Part shown: positions 41,844 to 52,279 of the stretch, piece by piece
Layout: the number at the start of each line of letters is the position of its first letter
How positions within the stretch are numbered: the first letter of the stretch is position 1
Origin: Septoria linicola
Lineage: Eukaryota; Ascomycota; Dothideomycetes; Mycosphaerellales; Mycosphaerellaceae
Direction of reading: 5' to 3'
Length of the DNA: 64,000 nt
Assembly (NCBI GenBank): GCA_024114885.1
Contig: CP099421.1
Coordinates: 682,001-746,000, forward strand
Translations under genes and position numbers: made by a program
The notes under the pieces: model-generated
Database searches by the model: none
What the model was told of the DNA's origin: nothing
The model's input: the letters and a program-made list of their open reading frames with translations, nothing else

Positions 41844-42250
41844 ATGCAATTCACCAAGAGCCTCATCGCCTCCATGGTCATCTTCACTACCGCTCTCGCA
41901 GCCCCAACCGAAGTCTCAGCCAACGGCGTCGCCCAGAGTATCGTCGACGCAGCTCACAAGCTGGAGGCCGCCAGCGGCTTGGACGCTCGTGGTCTGGAGG
42001 CCCGTCAGGGCAGGACCTGTGCCGCCGGTGAGCTTTTCGGCTCTGGAAATGCTGCATCCATCATCAGCGTAAGTGGCACCTTGGAATGTTTCGGTGACAG
42101 AGGGACGATCGACTAACACATCGATACAGTGCCAGGCTCGCGTTGGAAGGAACGGCTTCTGCAACGACCAGGGGTAAGCGACTTACTCGGCTCTTGCTGC
42201 GACCTTTGCTGACTAGGATTGACAGTGTCTGCACCTGCTTCCGTGCTTAG
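41844..42250 (+). CDS. Small secreted defensin-like cysteine-rich peptide precursor
   Basis: Three exons (41844-42068, 42130-42173, 42226-42250) with two well-formed introns (61 nt, GTAAGT/CTAAC/ACAG; 52 nt, GTAAGC/CTGAC/ACAG) encode 97 residues. The signal peptide is MQFTKSLIASMVIFTTALA. A propeptide of about 35 residues follows and ends near DARGLEAR, a possible processing site. The mature region of about 40 residues has Cys spacing close to CSalpha-beta defensins: an N-terminal Cys (RTCAAGELF), SCQAR, GFCND and a GVCTC end. The second of the six usual cysteines is Ser here, so five remain. Exon boundaries fall inside the Cys-rich domain. An antimicrobial or host-interaction role is inference. 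Confidence 0.78.
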
Positions 42251-42658
42251 ATTGATGCAAGAATTTGGAAGTGCTCCCAAGATTGCAAAGGGGGGACAAC
42301 AGCCTGCAAGGCATGAAGGGAATGGACTTGTATCAGATCCTGCCATGATAGCTTGAAGGAATGTCACACTCGTTATGACTCTTGTTCGCGCTGTCCGCTT
42401 TGCATGTCTCCCGCTCCTCTGTATTGCTTGTGGCAAATTAGTGCTACTTTACCACGTCAGTAATGAAATGGAGTCCGTGTCAGACTGGCTGTTGTGTCAT
42501 CTTGTTGTTGTTAGTACTGAGTCTCGTAGATGTTCCGGTTTCGTTCCACATTCGCGGAAGCTGCGTTCACTTAAGATCAAGGTCAGTGCTCGAGTGCCGG
42601 CTGAGGGAACCAGCTCTTCTCTTCCTCTGCCTATACTGGTACCTCAGTACATAGAGAT
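42251..42658. other. Intergenic
   Basis: This is the 3' region of the defensin-like gene up to the 3' end of the membrane-protein fragment. No gene is seen. Confidence 0.4.
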
Positions 42659-43360
42659 TTATCTATTGGCCAACAATGACTCTCCATGATGCGATTCCTG
42701 CATGTCATTTCGTGATCCGGAGCTTGACTGCACCACCTCATCACCTCGTACTTTCACCCAATCTCTGGTCTTTGCAAAGTCGATGTGATCTTTTGCGCCA
42801 TAACGTTCCGTTGTCATAGCTCTGCCGGCGGACGTCTGATCAAGCATGACACGCAACAACGATAGATTGATTCGTTTGCGACAGAATAGGAGCAATGCAT
42901 GGCCAAAGAGCACGATATAGCACGCAGCGAACATCAGAGCTGGGATGGCATACCGCCATCGGTAGCTCACCACTTGTTCGTGCTGCGTCACGGATCGAGT
43001 GTACGAAGCCAGACCTGTGCCGTCTGCTTGGTTGAGCGGGCTCTGCGTTCCCACTAGGCTGTTTGCGATGCCTTCAGTCCAGATGGTATCAATGATCTTC
43101 CCTGCAGTACCGTAGCCAAGCACTTAGAAGTCCATCAATGCCGATCAATGTCGCAAACCTATTACCCGCATCAATGCCCTGATACCCAGAGCAGCTGCCG
43201 TTGGACTCGAGCTGCATTGTATCACGCTGTCGGCCACGCGAAGGACGAGTCTGTAACCCATGAATACCACTGTCTGCACGTGAGTTCTGTTCTGTTGCAT
43301 AATTTCGATCACTCAACCACCACAAGACTATGCCGCGACAAAGCTGAATTCGCAATTGAC
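42659..43360 (-). pseudogene. Decayed 3' fragment of a membrane protein gene
   Basis: On the minus strand a frame from about 43120 to 42659 reads YGTAGKIIDTIWTEGIANS, then a membrane helix (RYAIPALMFAACYIVLFGHALLLF) and a cytoplasmic-looking polar tail ending SLLANR. Upstream, 43355-43135, another frame carries QLESNGSCSGYQGIDAGNRFATLIGIDGLLS, which looks like the preceding part of the same protein; the two are out of frame by one base near 43127. No start codon with a signal peptide or other N-terminal part is found upstream. It looks like the C-terminal remnant of a larger membrane protein of unknown function. Confidence 0.4.
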
Positions 43361-44455
43361 GCTAGCTCAAGCCTCACGAAGTGACCGTAGGCAGCGCTCC
43401 CTGCCAAGGACTCTTGTGAGCTGCTTTCGGGGAGATCTACAGAAAAGCCACATCTTGGCAGTGCGGACTCTGTATGGCCATGTGCTCGATAGCGTTGACA
43501 CACAAGACGAGCAAGTCGCTGCTTGGCTCTTCACATTCGAGTCTTGCGACGTGCGAAGGATTTAGTGTCCGTTCTTGGTGCTCGGTTGGGAATTTTGTTG
43601 TTCCCTATACTACAAAGTTAGCATTGTCTACTTGAAAGGAAGTTAGCATTGCACACTTGTGGGAGCCATCTAGTCTTTGGTGTCACAGCTTTTGTAATGC
43701 GCTTAGTAGCTCTCACGAGACAGCGAAACTCATCTGCTGCGCCCATTGCGAGCCCTACTGCGAAGGCGATGTCGAAGCTGCAACACACCCTGTACAGTCT
43801 CAAGACCGGAATCATGTGAACCACCGCAGAATGCGCGCTGGAACTGTATTGGACGTGGATCTCAGAGAAGAGGAGAGGAGAGAGCTGAGAGCGACGAGGA
43901 CAGACGGCTACGCCCGATGTCCGAAGCTAGCAAGGATTTGGACTCCAGCTCTTCCAGCCACCACACTTTGATCGCTTAAACGACTTTCGCTTTTGCGCAC
44001 TTCAGAATCGCTGGCATACGCAACACGTCTTGGACGACTCGACGGCAATGGCACGCACGAAATGGTAGTACGCGGCAACATGGAGGGATTGCCAGCCTCT
44101 TTCTCCCCAAAGCTACCCAAAAGCCCAAAGCAGAGCTGAAAGTAAAAGAGGCCGCGGAAAGCCGGGAAGCTGCTATATGCAAGCTTCCGTCACATAAGGC
44201 TGACCTTGATAGATGGGTAATGGTGCATGAAACTGGTAAAGTAGTGGTGGGTGGCTGACCATCCTCTCCATCGTCTCTTTCTCCTCATTCCTCTATCCTT
44301 AACATTCGCTCGTTCGGTTGTTGGCTGTCTGCTTGCGCATCGAGAAAGAGGAGGTTGTATGCGATCCATTTTTACTTTTGTTTGCTGGATGATGCGCGCA
44401 TAATCAAGTCCCAGCCACTTTCTGGAACCCGCACTCAGACTCGAAAACAATCAAT
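43361..44455. other. Intergenic, 1.1 kb
   Basis: No gene with recognisable features. The part before 44456 has a C/T-rich leader. Confidence 0.4.
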
Positions 44456-45158
44456 ATGCGGGCGCGCATAGCGAGTGCCGTAGCTCTGACGTTGAGCAGC
44501 TACACACTGGCGCAGAATGTGGAGAACTTCACTGGTTCTCTGCAGATCGTGAACGGCCAAGGGACATACAGTGGAACATCTGGTGGAGGTGGAGGTGGAG
44601 GTGGTAACAATAATGGAGGAAGTGGGACGGCAGCTGTGCAAGCGCAATGTCCAGCCAGCTTCCCGGTCAGCTGTACAAGCATACAGCAACCGTATTAGTG
44701 AGTGTTTCCATGGACGTACACTGGCCGACAAGCTTTGCGAGGACTAACAAGCGCATAGCTGCTGTCCTTCCGATAACTACTGTTCTTGGGCCAACTCTAT
44801 AGTAGCATGCTGTCCGAACGGCAAGACTTGTTCCGGTTACGCGCAAAACCCAACGACCACTTACTACCAACCGACCACCGTCTACCAGCAGAATCCGACC
44901 ACAGTGATAGTGGCAGGTGCAGCCACGACAAATTATCAACAGCCACAGACGACAGTGACACAGGGCTATGGCGGGCAGTATTGCAGAACACTGGTAGCAG
45001 TAGGGCCAGGACTGCCAACAACACAGGCTGGAGATTGTGGCACTATCCTTATCGTGGAGGCGGACGCTGTACGAGCTGCGGTGGTGAGCTGGATACAGGT
45101 AATAGGAATGCTAGCTGGGCTACATGTTGTTGGCGGAGTCGTTCTGATGCGCCGATAA
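44456..45158 (+). CDS. GPI-anchored-type cysteine-rich surface protein
   Basis: Two exons (44456-44697, 44759-45158) with a 61-nt intron (GTGAGT, CTAAC, CATAG) encode 213 residues. A signal peptide (MRARIASAVALTLSSYTLA) is followed by a Gly/Asn tract (SGGGGGGGGNNNGGSG) coded by GGT/GGA repeats. A Cys-rich module spans the intron: CPASFPVSC, then YYCCPSDNYC, ACCPNGKTCSG. A Thr/Tyr/Gln-rich region (TTTYYQPTTVYQQNPTT) probable for O-glycosylation follows, and the C-terminus is hydrophobic (SWIQVIGMLAGLHVVGGVVLM), as in GPI-anchor signals. Such proteins sit in the plasma membrane or cell wall; no specific function is known to me. Confidence 0.78.
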
Positions 45159-45600
45159 TGGAATCGATCAATGCATGCAATACATGACAGCAGTTCGATC
45201 ATGATGGCGTACGATGAGGGCTGTCAGGATCCGAGCATGCTGAGAGCTATAGTAGATGTGGAGAGCTTCCACAAGCATACATGGAAGAAGCTGGAGCTTC
45301 CCCCCTGCACACAAGCGCCGATGTATAGGTTTGCGGCTCGTTGTGGCAACCTCGCGTCACATGTAATTGAAAGCCCACAGCTGTCTAATCACCTACGCCG
45401 TAGTACGACAGCAATGCCGCCTCGTTGAGTTGATGGAGAGCGCTGACGGGCTGTGTGACGATTGTTCACCATGACGTAGGTAGCTGCGCGAGTGCTCACA
45501 TCCTTGTTTCATCGCGTGCTCTCCCTTTACTTTCTGCGCTCCAACACAAGCACGAAGAGACCCATTGACTTGGTCGTCTCCATAGCATCAGTCAGCCAGT
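45159..45600. other. Intergenic
   Basis: This is the promoter region of the MCU gene. No gene is visible. Confidence 0.4.
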
Positions 45601-47165
45601 ATGGAACCGCTGGTATCGCGTTTAATGGTCAAAGCCGCGCCTCGCGCATGCAGTCTGACCAGCTCGAGGTCGGCGGCGTGGAGGACAGCAGCAACTTCGG
45701 CCACTTCGTCGCAACTCCGCCTACAACGACTCTTCGCGACGACTGATCCGGTGCGAATCAGGGAGCAAAAGAAGCCCTTTGACACAGCTTCTGCACCTGA
45801 TAGTCACTACTCGCAACCTGCGCCAAACCTATCCCAGAATGTCTCCTCAGAAGAAAAGGATCACTTCCAGCGCGTGGAAGAACAGAGCAAAGAAATGCAG
45901 ACGCGCAGTCCGTGGATGCACGATGGGAGCGATGTGCCGCCTGTCGCTCGACAACGAAGTGCTGGCGCCATGACCAAAGGAAAGCTCTTGACCACGCCCA
46001 GCAGGATGCTGAAGCTCATCTTGCCATTGACGACGAGAGACAACAACAAAGACCGCAAAGACGTAGAGCCATTGGCGTTGCTGGTGCATCCGCAGCAGCC
46101 CTTGAGTTATCTAGAAAGGCTGATACAGAGCGAGATACCATTCATGGACGACAAAGACGGCAAGATTCGACCACCTAGTGTCACATTCCGTGCAGAAGAT
46201 AGCATGGACGAAGTGCTCGGGCGGGATGAAACCGGAAAAGAGAACCGCGACGCAAAGGAAGCTGCATCAGAAGCAGCAGAAGAAGCAGAGGAGGAGATAG
46301 ACGGAGCCGATGAGACCATGGTAGACGGGAAACGTGAGAAGACTGGTGTCATCTCTGGCTCGAAGCAGGAGAAAGCCAAGGATGAATGTGTTGGGGAGCC
46401 TCCTTCTGATGAGTCGCACCCTAACTTCGTGAGATGGTCACCTTCTACTGAGATTGGTGATTTCATTCGCGATGCTGCAAGGGGTAAGGAATTTGCAGTG
46501 GATATCGAAGGTGCTCCCGAAGCGATCTACGTCGCTGTCCCGAGTTTTCATGACCGGACTTACTACCTAAGGATGAGGCTACGCAAGGTCTCGAAGCGCA
46601 TCTCGGACATGGCAGATATCAAACGCGAATGTGACGAGCTTGCGCATCGTGGCGCAAAGAATGTAGCGCGTCTCGGGTTTTCTGGACTAGTTGGTTGGTG
46701 GGCAGTAGTCTACTATCTCACTTTCCAGACTGAACTGGGTTGGGATGTCATGGAGCCTGTCACATACCTGGTCGGCCTGACAGGTATCATTGGTGGTTAC
46801 ATGTGGTTCTTATACCACAACCGCGAAGTCAGCTACAAGTCGGCGATGAACTACACTGTAAGCCGACGACAGGCGCAGCTGTATCAAAACAAAGGCTTCG
46901 ATCTCCCCAAGTGGGAAATGCTGGTGGAAGAAGGAAACCGGCTTCGAAGAGAAGTCAAGATGGTCGCGGAAGAGTATGATGTGGACTGGGATGAGACGAA
47001 GGTAAGCCGGTTCTACGGTGTGACGACGACAGCAGACTTGCTAACATTCCCTAGGACGAAGGCGACGAGAAAGTAAGAGAGGCGCTCAGGAAGGAGAGAA
47101 AGAAGAAGGAGAAAGACGAGGACAAGGAAGAAAAGAAAAAGGATGAGAGTGAGGACGATGACTGA
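45601..47165 (+). CDS. MCU: Mitochondrial calcium uniporter pore subunit
   Basis: This is the pore-forming subunit for Ca2+ uptake in the inner mitochondrial membrane. Exons 45601-47001 and 47055-47165 flank a 53-nt intron (GTAAGC, CTAAC, CTAG) and encode 503 residues. The N-terminus is a basic, Ser/Ala-rich mitochondrial presequence (MEPLVSRLMVKAAPRACSLTSSRSAAWR). The matrix domain contains an acidic insert (EAASEAAEEAEEEIDGADE). Coiled-coil segments flank TM1 (about 357-377, ARLGFSGLVGWWAVVYYLTF), the WDxMEP selectivity motif (WDVMEP, near 380-385) and TM2 (VTYLVGLTGIIGGYMWFLY). The C-terminal tail made by exon 2 is almost entirely Lys/Glu/Asp. Fungal MCUs of this class conduct without EMRE. 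Confidence 0.95.
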
Positions 47166-47539
47166 GTGTCGATATCGACAGGGCTGCGTTGCGTTATCTG
47201 TATGCTGGTACATCATAGCGGGGCGGATGGTTGTACATAAAGATGATACCCTAGATTGCGAGAAATGGCATTGTTATCAGAAGCCTGCTTCCTCCAGGCA
47301 GAACGGGCGAGGTCGGTACCAGCCTTTCTGGTCTATGTTGGCAAAACTGGTAAAACATACGCCTCTGGGACTGGATCATTCTTGGCAGCACAGCTCGGTA
47401 ACTCGGCCCGGGAAGACTGTCGGTAACCAGTTCCGATCTGCCATCGCGCAGTCACAATCACAGTCACGATCACAGAATGGAACAACTTGATCACCTGCAG
47501 AACTAACACAACTGGCCGAAGTCTGTCTTGGTCGTCGTC
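47166..47539. other. Intergenic
   Basis: This 374-bp stretch lies between MCU and the aconitase X gene. It holds a small CACAATCACAGTCACGATCA-type repeat at about 47452-47475, and no gene. Confidence 0.4.
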
Positions 47540-49273
47540 ATGCATCTACAAGGTCGGTCTCTGATAGCAGGGACTGCATCTGGCTCACTCCTCTTCTCAC
47601 AGACTCCTTTGAGCTTCTGGGGTGGGACAGATCCGGCGACTGGCAGAATTGTCGACGAACATCATCCACTCTGCGGCGAGAGCTTGAAAGGCAAGATCCT
47701 GGCTATACCATGTGGTCGCGGATCGTGCTCAGGAAGCAATGCCATTCTGGAGATGATGTTGAACGGCAATGCGCCTGCTGCGCTTGTCTTCACAGAGCGC
47801 GAGGAGATCCTGACGGCTGGTGTTATTGTCGCGCAGGTCCTGTTCGAGCGGTCAATACCAGTCTTGTTACTTGGTAAAGGGGACTTTGCGAAGCTGGAAC
47901 ACGTCTCATCAGCCACGCTTGAATCCTCAATCCTGTCTTTCGACGGTCCATCAGCTACTAATGTGACGCTGCCCCAGATATCAATGCAAATCCGACCGGT
48001 CGCGAACTTCACGTCGTTAGAGCTGGCAGCGAAGGATAGAGATGTGCTGGATGGACGGTCTGGGTCAGCTGCGGCCATGGCGATGAGGATTATCTTCATA
48101 TTTGCGAGTGTACAGGGTGCTACGGAGCTCGTGGACATTTCTCAGTCGCATCTCGATTCGGTGCTGTACACTGGACCAGCAACCTTGATGTTCGCAGAGC
48201 GACTACTGGCGCTTGGGGGAGCAAAGTTCGCTGTTCCCACAACGATGAATGCACTGAGCATCGATCTGCAACGGTGGCAGCAACATAATGTCGATGCCAA
48301 CTTTGCTGAAAAGGCTAACAAATTAGCCAGCGCATATGTGGTAACGGGTGCGAAGCCCACATTCACTTGCGCGCCCTATCTGCTTGATACCGCACCTTCT
48401 GCCGGCGAGCAAGTAGGATGGGCAGAGTCGAATGCTGTCGTTTTTGCCAATAGTGTCCTCGGAGCTCGAACGCAGAAGTATCCAGACCTAGTGGATGTGT
48501 GTATCGCACTCACAGGTCGTGCACCTCTGGTCGGTTGTCATACTGATGCGGGTCGACTCCCTAGCATCGCGATTCAAGCACCATCGCCTCATACGACAGG
48601 CTTTGACCACGATCTGTTCTGGCCACTTCTAGGCTACCAAGTGGGCGATATTAGTGGTAGCCAGATCCCGCTCGTGCTGGGCCTTGAGGCGAATCAGCCT
48701 AGTATGGCTGATCTCAAGGCGTTTGGTGCAGCCTTTGCAACGACCTCGAGTGCGAGCATGTTTCACATCCGAGGCGTTACGCCTGAACATGCCATTCTAC
48801 AGCAACGAATGCCCAGGATCGATGTCGCTGCTGCTGACCTACAGAAGTGCCATCGCCGACTGAATTCTGCCGCAGACGAATCTGTCGATGTGATTGCCTT
48901 GGGTAATCCACACTTCTCTTTTGAGGAGTTCGAGGCCTTGGCAGCTCTACTCCAAAAATATGATCCTAGGCACAAAGACAAAGAGAGTAGAATTCGACTC
49001 ATGGTCACGACGAGCCGCTTTACATACGACAAGATTACACAATGCGAGATTGCAGATGCGCTCCAGCACTTTGGAGCTGAGCTGATCACGGATACGTGCT
49101 GGTGCATGATACAGGAATCTACCATTGGGAATGCTGGTACGGATGGAACCATCATGACTAATTCTGCAAAGTATGCCCATTATGGACCTGGCCTAGTTGG
49201 GAGGAAGATACACTTTGGAAGTCTGCGAGAGTGTGTTATGACATATTTTCGTGGGCGGAGGGAGCCAGTCTAG
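47540..49273 (+). CDS. Aconitase X family dehydratase (putative cis-3-hydroxy-L-proline dehydratase)
   Basis: This 577-residue, intronless protein fuses the small swivel domain of aconitase X (residues about 1-140: LSFWGGTDPATGRIVDEHHPLCGESLKGKILAIPCGRGSCSGS) to the large catalytic domain (about 150-577). Catalytic-domain features are WAESNAVVFANSVLGARTQKYPDL, a Cys in LVGCHTDAGR, HIRGVTPEH, ALGNPHFSFEE and TDTCWCMIQ, the last a likely Fe-S ligand region. Characterised bacterial homologues dehydrate cis-3-hydroxy-L-proline; archaeal ones dehydrate mevalonate 5-phosphate. In a fungus the former is the more likely role. The ATG at 47540 is chosen; the frame is open four codons further but without ATG. 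The window also encodes the trans-3-hydroxyproline enzyme at 13849-15030. Confidence 0.86.
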   Translation: MHLQGRSLIAGTASGSLLFSQTPLSFWGGTDPATGRIVDEHHPLCGESLKGKILAIPCGRGSCSGSNAILEMMLNGNAPAALVFTEREEILTAGVIVAQVLFERSIPVLLLGKGDFAKLEHVSSATLESSILSFDGPSATNVTLPQISMQIRPVANFTSLELAAKDRDVLDGRSGSAAAMAMRIIFIFASVQGATELVDISQSHLDSVLYTGPATLMFAERLLALGGAKFAVPTTMNALSIDLQRWQQHNVDANFAEKANKLASAYVVTGAKPTFTCAPYLLDTAPSAGEQVGWAESNAVVFANSVLGARTQKYPDLVDVCIALTGRAPLVGCHTDAGRLPSIAIQAPSPHTTGFDHDLFWPLLGYQVGDISGSQIPLVLGLEANQPSMADLKAFGAAFATTSSASMFHIRGVTPEHAILQQRMPRIDVAAADLQKCHRRLNSAADESVDVIALGNPHFSFEEFEALAALLQKYDPRHKDKESRIRLMVTTSRFTYDKITQCEIADALQHFGAELITDTCWCMIQESTIGNAGTDGTIMTNSAKYAHYGPGLVGRKIHFGSLRECVMTYFRGRREPV

Positions 49274-49704
49274 CTCTCATCGCAGGTCGGCCTGCTCCGG
49301 ACTCATTGCTACCAAGAGTTTGAACCGATCCACGAGCAGTTGTTCCATGAAGTGGAAGACATAGCGATTTCCAACTTATTGCTCAACGGTGATTGGTGAC
49401 ACAGCTCTTCTCCAGTCTCAAAGCCCTGTACAAAGCTCTCCACGGCGCAGATGCTGACAGATTACCCGGCCTAAAGAATCAGAGAAGGGCGTGCGATCGA
49501 GTCTATCATCGAATTGAAGATGCGGTGGTACACCTCAGCACGCGCCTTGGTGCTAGAAGATGCACACCCAAGCGAACAAAGAAAGCTTGACGGCCCAATG
49601 CGGCCACGCAAGCTTGACAATGGGAATTTGGTAAATAAAGGACATGTGATAGGGTATCCTCGAGTGTCCATCCGGCAATTACAGCTCACGCTACAACACC
49701 GATT
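49274..49704. other. Intergenic
   Basis: No gene is supported in this 431-bp stretch. Confidence 0.35.
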
Positions 49705-51476
49705 ATGGCGACTCAGCAACAAGCAGATACACTTGACGGCATCAATGTGGGTGGTCACTCGCTGCGAAAGCGGCCGGCACCAGCTTCGACTGCGGCCCCA
49801 GCCAAGGCGCCAAAGCGACAGAAGACAGGCGCAAAGAAAGCAGCCACCTCGAAGGCAGCTGGTAAGAAGGCAGCTGGAAGGAAAACACCTGCAGATCCCG
49901 ATGCATCGGACGAAGGCCAAGAATCAGAGGATCCTGACGACCCAGGTGAGGGCGGAGCAGGGACACCAAATGGTGACGACCCGGGGATGCCCAACGGTGC
50001 TGGAGATCCTGATGGCGGTGCAGAAGCAGCGGCAGAGGCAGAACGCGATGCAAACGACAGAGCACAGCTTCTAGAGAGAGTGCCCATTATCGAAGGTATG
50101 GCTGTCGCAGAGCATATCGCCTTCTTCAATAACTGGACTGCTGCAAACCCACACTGAGACCTGGCGCAATGGCTGGGATTCTACGAAAGATCCGTGAAGC
50201 CGGTTTTCAACCATGATCGGGAGTGGGAAACTGTCATCAGTCAGCACATGTTAGCCGAAGAAGCTAAGGGCGTAGTCGATGTCAATCGCCAAAGCGTACG
50301 GCTCACAGCTTTGAGGACCATCATGATTGATCTCGTTCAAAACGCCGTATTGGGAGCTTGCTCTGATCCCGACGAGTTTCTGAAAACCGAAGAATGGAAC
50401 ACGATGCGAGACAATTTGGCAGCTCAAGAATGCGTGCGAGCATTGGTAGAAGCCTATAACCAAGACCCGCAGGTGCTAGAGTTTTTCGAAAGCGGCATGA
50501 TAAGTCAAGTCATCACAAGACGATTATTGGAACCCCAGGCGCCACGTACATATCTATACACGGCAGACTTTCATCGATAATGCGGGCGTCCAGGCTGAGA
50601 AAGATCGACGGATCAGAGAACAGGACAAGATGATGCTGGGGGTCCTCCAGGGGGACATGCCTTACAGCTTCACGATTTACTTTAAAGTGGAAGAGTGGCG
50701 CACGGAGATGGATGCCTACCCCGAAGATGCAGGCGCGCTCTTGAGCCTACAGAACAGAATGAGGAGAGCGGTATTCCATCAGGACAGGCAACCATATGGT
50801 CCTGCAGCACTATTCCGGCTACCCGGGTGGCGTGACGCGATTGCCACTGCTGAAGGCGAGAGACGTGCCACTTTGGAGGCCCTGTTTGCTAAGCACCGTC
50901 GTGTCGTCCTTGAATTGGGTCCCGGCGATGAGACTTGGCGTATGCCCACCCCGTTGATCGCAGAATGGGAGGACGAGTGGGAGGCACTCAGAGACAACTT
51001 AGTTTCGGAGCCTAGTATCGACGCTCGCAAGGTACAAAAGGCGTTCGACTTGGTTATGCGCTACGGCAAGAGCTACGATCAGCTCATTCGACCTATTCCG
51101 GAGGACGTGAATGAGGTTCTTACGCAATATTGGCCAAGGCTATCAGAGCATGTGAATCTGGAGCAAAATCGATTCGACATCATCACATGGCAGCAAGGCA
51201 TTCTGGATGCTCCCGATGCCGCAGAAAGGAGGCGCCCAACAGATGCCTTTGCTGTCATGCAGAAGTCATATTCGGAGAAAAGGAAAATCGTACCGACCCG
51301 ATGAGATACCAGTTGACTATGTTGCGGTGGCGCAAGGTTTGGGATATGGAATTGATGGAGGAGACTGGCACTTCATGGGCGCGGTTGGAGCTGGTGGCTA
51401 TGGCACATGTGAGGAACTCATTGATGAGGGCGATCTTGTTCGATGCATTCGTTGCAGTGGTGCTCAAATTTGACGA
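49705..51476 (+). pseudogene. Decayed gene with Lys/acidic N-terminus and truncated protein-kinase-like start
   Basis: Four adjoining open frames look like pieces of one ancestral protein. Piece 1 (from the ATG at 49705) has a Lys/Ala-rich segment (APKRQKTGAKKAATSKAAGKK) and an acidic/Gly-rich one. A TGA at 50155-50157 stops it, but the same frame continues DLAQWLGFYERSVKPVFNHD to 50580. The frame then shifts (about 50,530-50,580) to 50630-51304 through TFIDNAGVQAEKDRR, and shifts again in an A/G-rich run near 51275-51290. Piece 4 reads RPDEIPVDYVAVAQGLG and FMGAVGAGGYG, resembling a kinase Gly-rich loop, and ends at 51476 with no catalytic loop. At least one stop, two shifts and a missing C-terminus make this a pseudogene; the kinase identity is tentative. 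Confidence 0.62.
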
Positions 51477-51698
51477 CGCCATGTTGAGGTGGACAGCGAT
51501 TTAGCCGGTCAGTCAGTGATAGCAGCAGTAAAAGTCTTCTGGCAGCGAAGGAAAAATGCGAGGCGTAGGGAGATATAACATCCCGAAGGATTGTTCAGCT
51601 CGGGTCCACCTCGGCCGAGCACTTACTAACCATACTGTACGCTTCCAAAACCTCCGCAGCAACTCGATAGCTGACAGAGACAGTGCCGGCATAGTTAT

Positions 51699-52279
51699 CT
51701 AGCCTCGTTGCGGAATCACCGTGAAGCCGTTGTATAGATATTCACTGAACGTCTCATAACTTCCCGTCTGACCGCCGTACCAAGTCTCCGAACGTCCATT
51801 TTGCCTGTTTGAGAGACATTAGACTCAGGTGACACGCGCATACACTGGTTCAACCTTGTCAACGACACTCACCTTGGATACGATATCTGCGCGGCCACAT
51901 AGAACTGGGAGTTCTGTCGATTCGAAGGATCGAGACTGACACTGGCATAAATGCCATTCAGATTCTTGCCAGGATTCTGATTGTTGTAGACGTTGCGGAT
52001 GTCGCAAAGATTGTAGCTGGAGTCGCGCAGACCAACTTGTCGATAGCAATGAGCTGAGAAGCCAGGCAGGTCGTATGTTTCGTCGCCCTCGATGTCGAAT
52101 TCGTAGGAACAAAAGTTCTGACTGCAGCCGATATATGGGTTGTTGATGCGCCAATTATTGTTGCCGTTGCGCGACTGACGTGTCTGCAGGAGCTGGTTTG
52201 CGGGGTCAGCCACAGGCTCTGCGGTAGCAGTAGCGAGCCCGAGGGCCAGTGTAGTGATGATGCTGTTTAGAGAGAACAT
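51699..52279 (-). CDS. Small secreted cysteine-containing protein
   Basis: Exons 52279-51873 and 51804-51699, split by a 68-nt intron (GTGAGT..ACAG), encode 170 residues. The signal peptide is MFSLNSIITTLALGLATATA and a short pro-like stretch ends LLQTRQSR. The mature part has four Cys (NPYIGCSQNFCSYEF, SAHCYRQVG, NLCDIRN), enough for two disulphides, and the second exon adds QNGRSETWYGGQTGSYETF and ends VIPQRG. The upstream in-frame codons (MLMPRRGRS) do not suit a signal peptide, so the ATG at 52279 is chosen. I recognise no family; size and secretion make it a candidate effector or extracellular protein. Confidence 0.7.

Noticed and set aside
44580..44630. GGTGGA microsatellite as a non-coding repeat
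   Set aside because: It lies in frame within the GPI-type protein and encodes a Gly/Asn tract.
49310..49345. Possible B-box-like GGTTCAAACTC on the minus strand
   Set aside because: The flanking bases do not form a T stem and no acceptor or anticodon arm is found, so it is not a tRNA.
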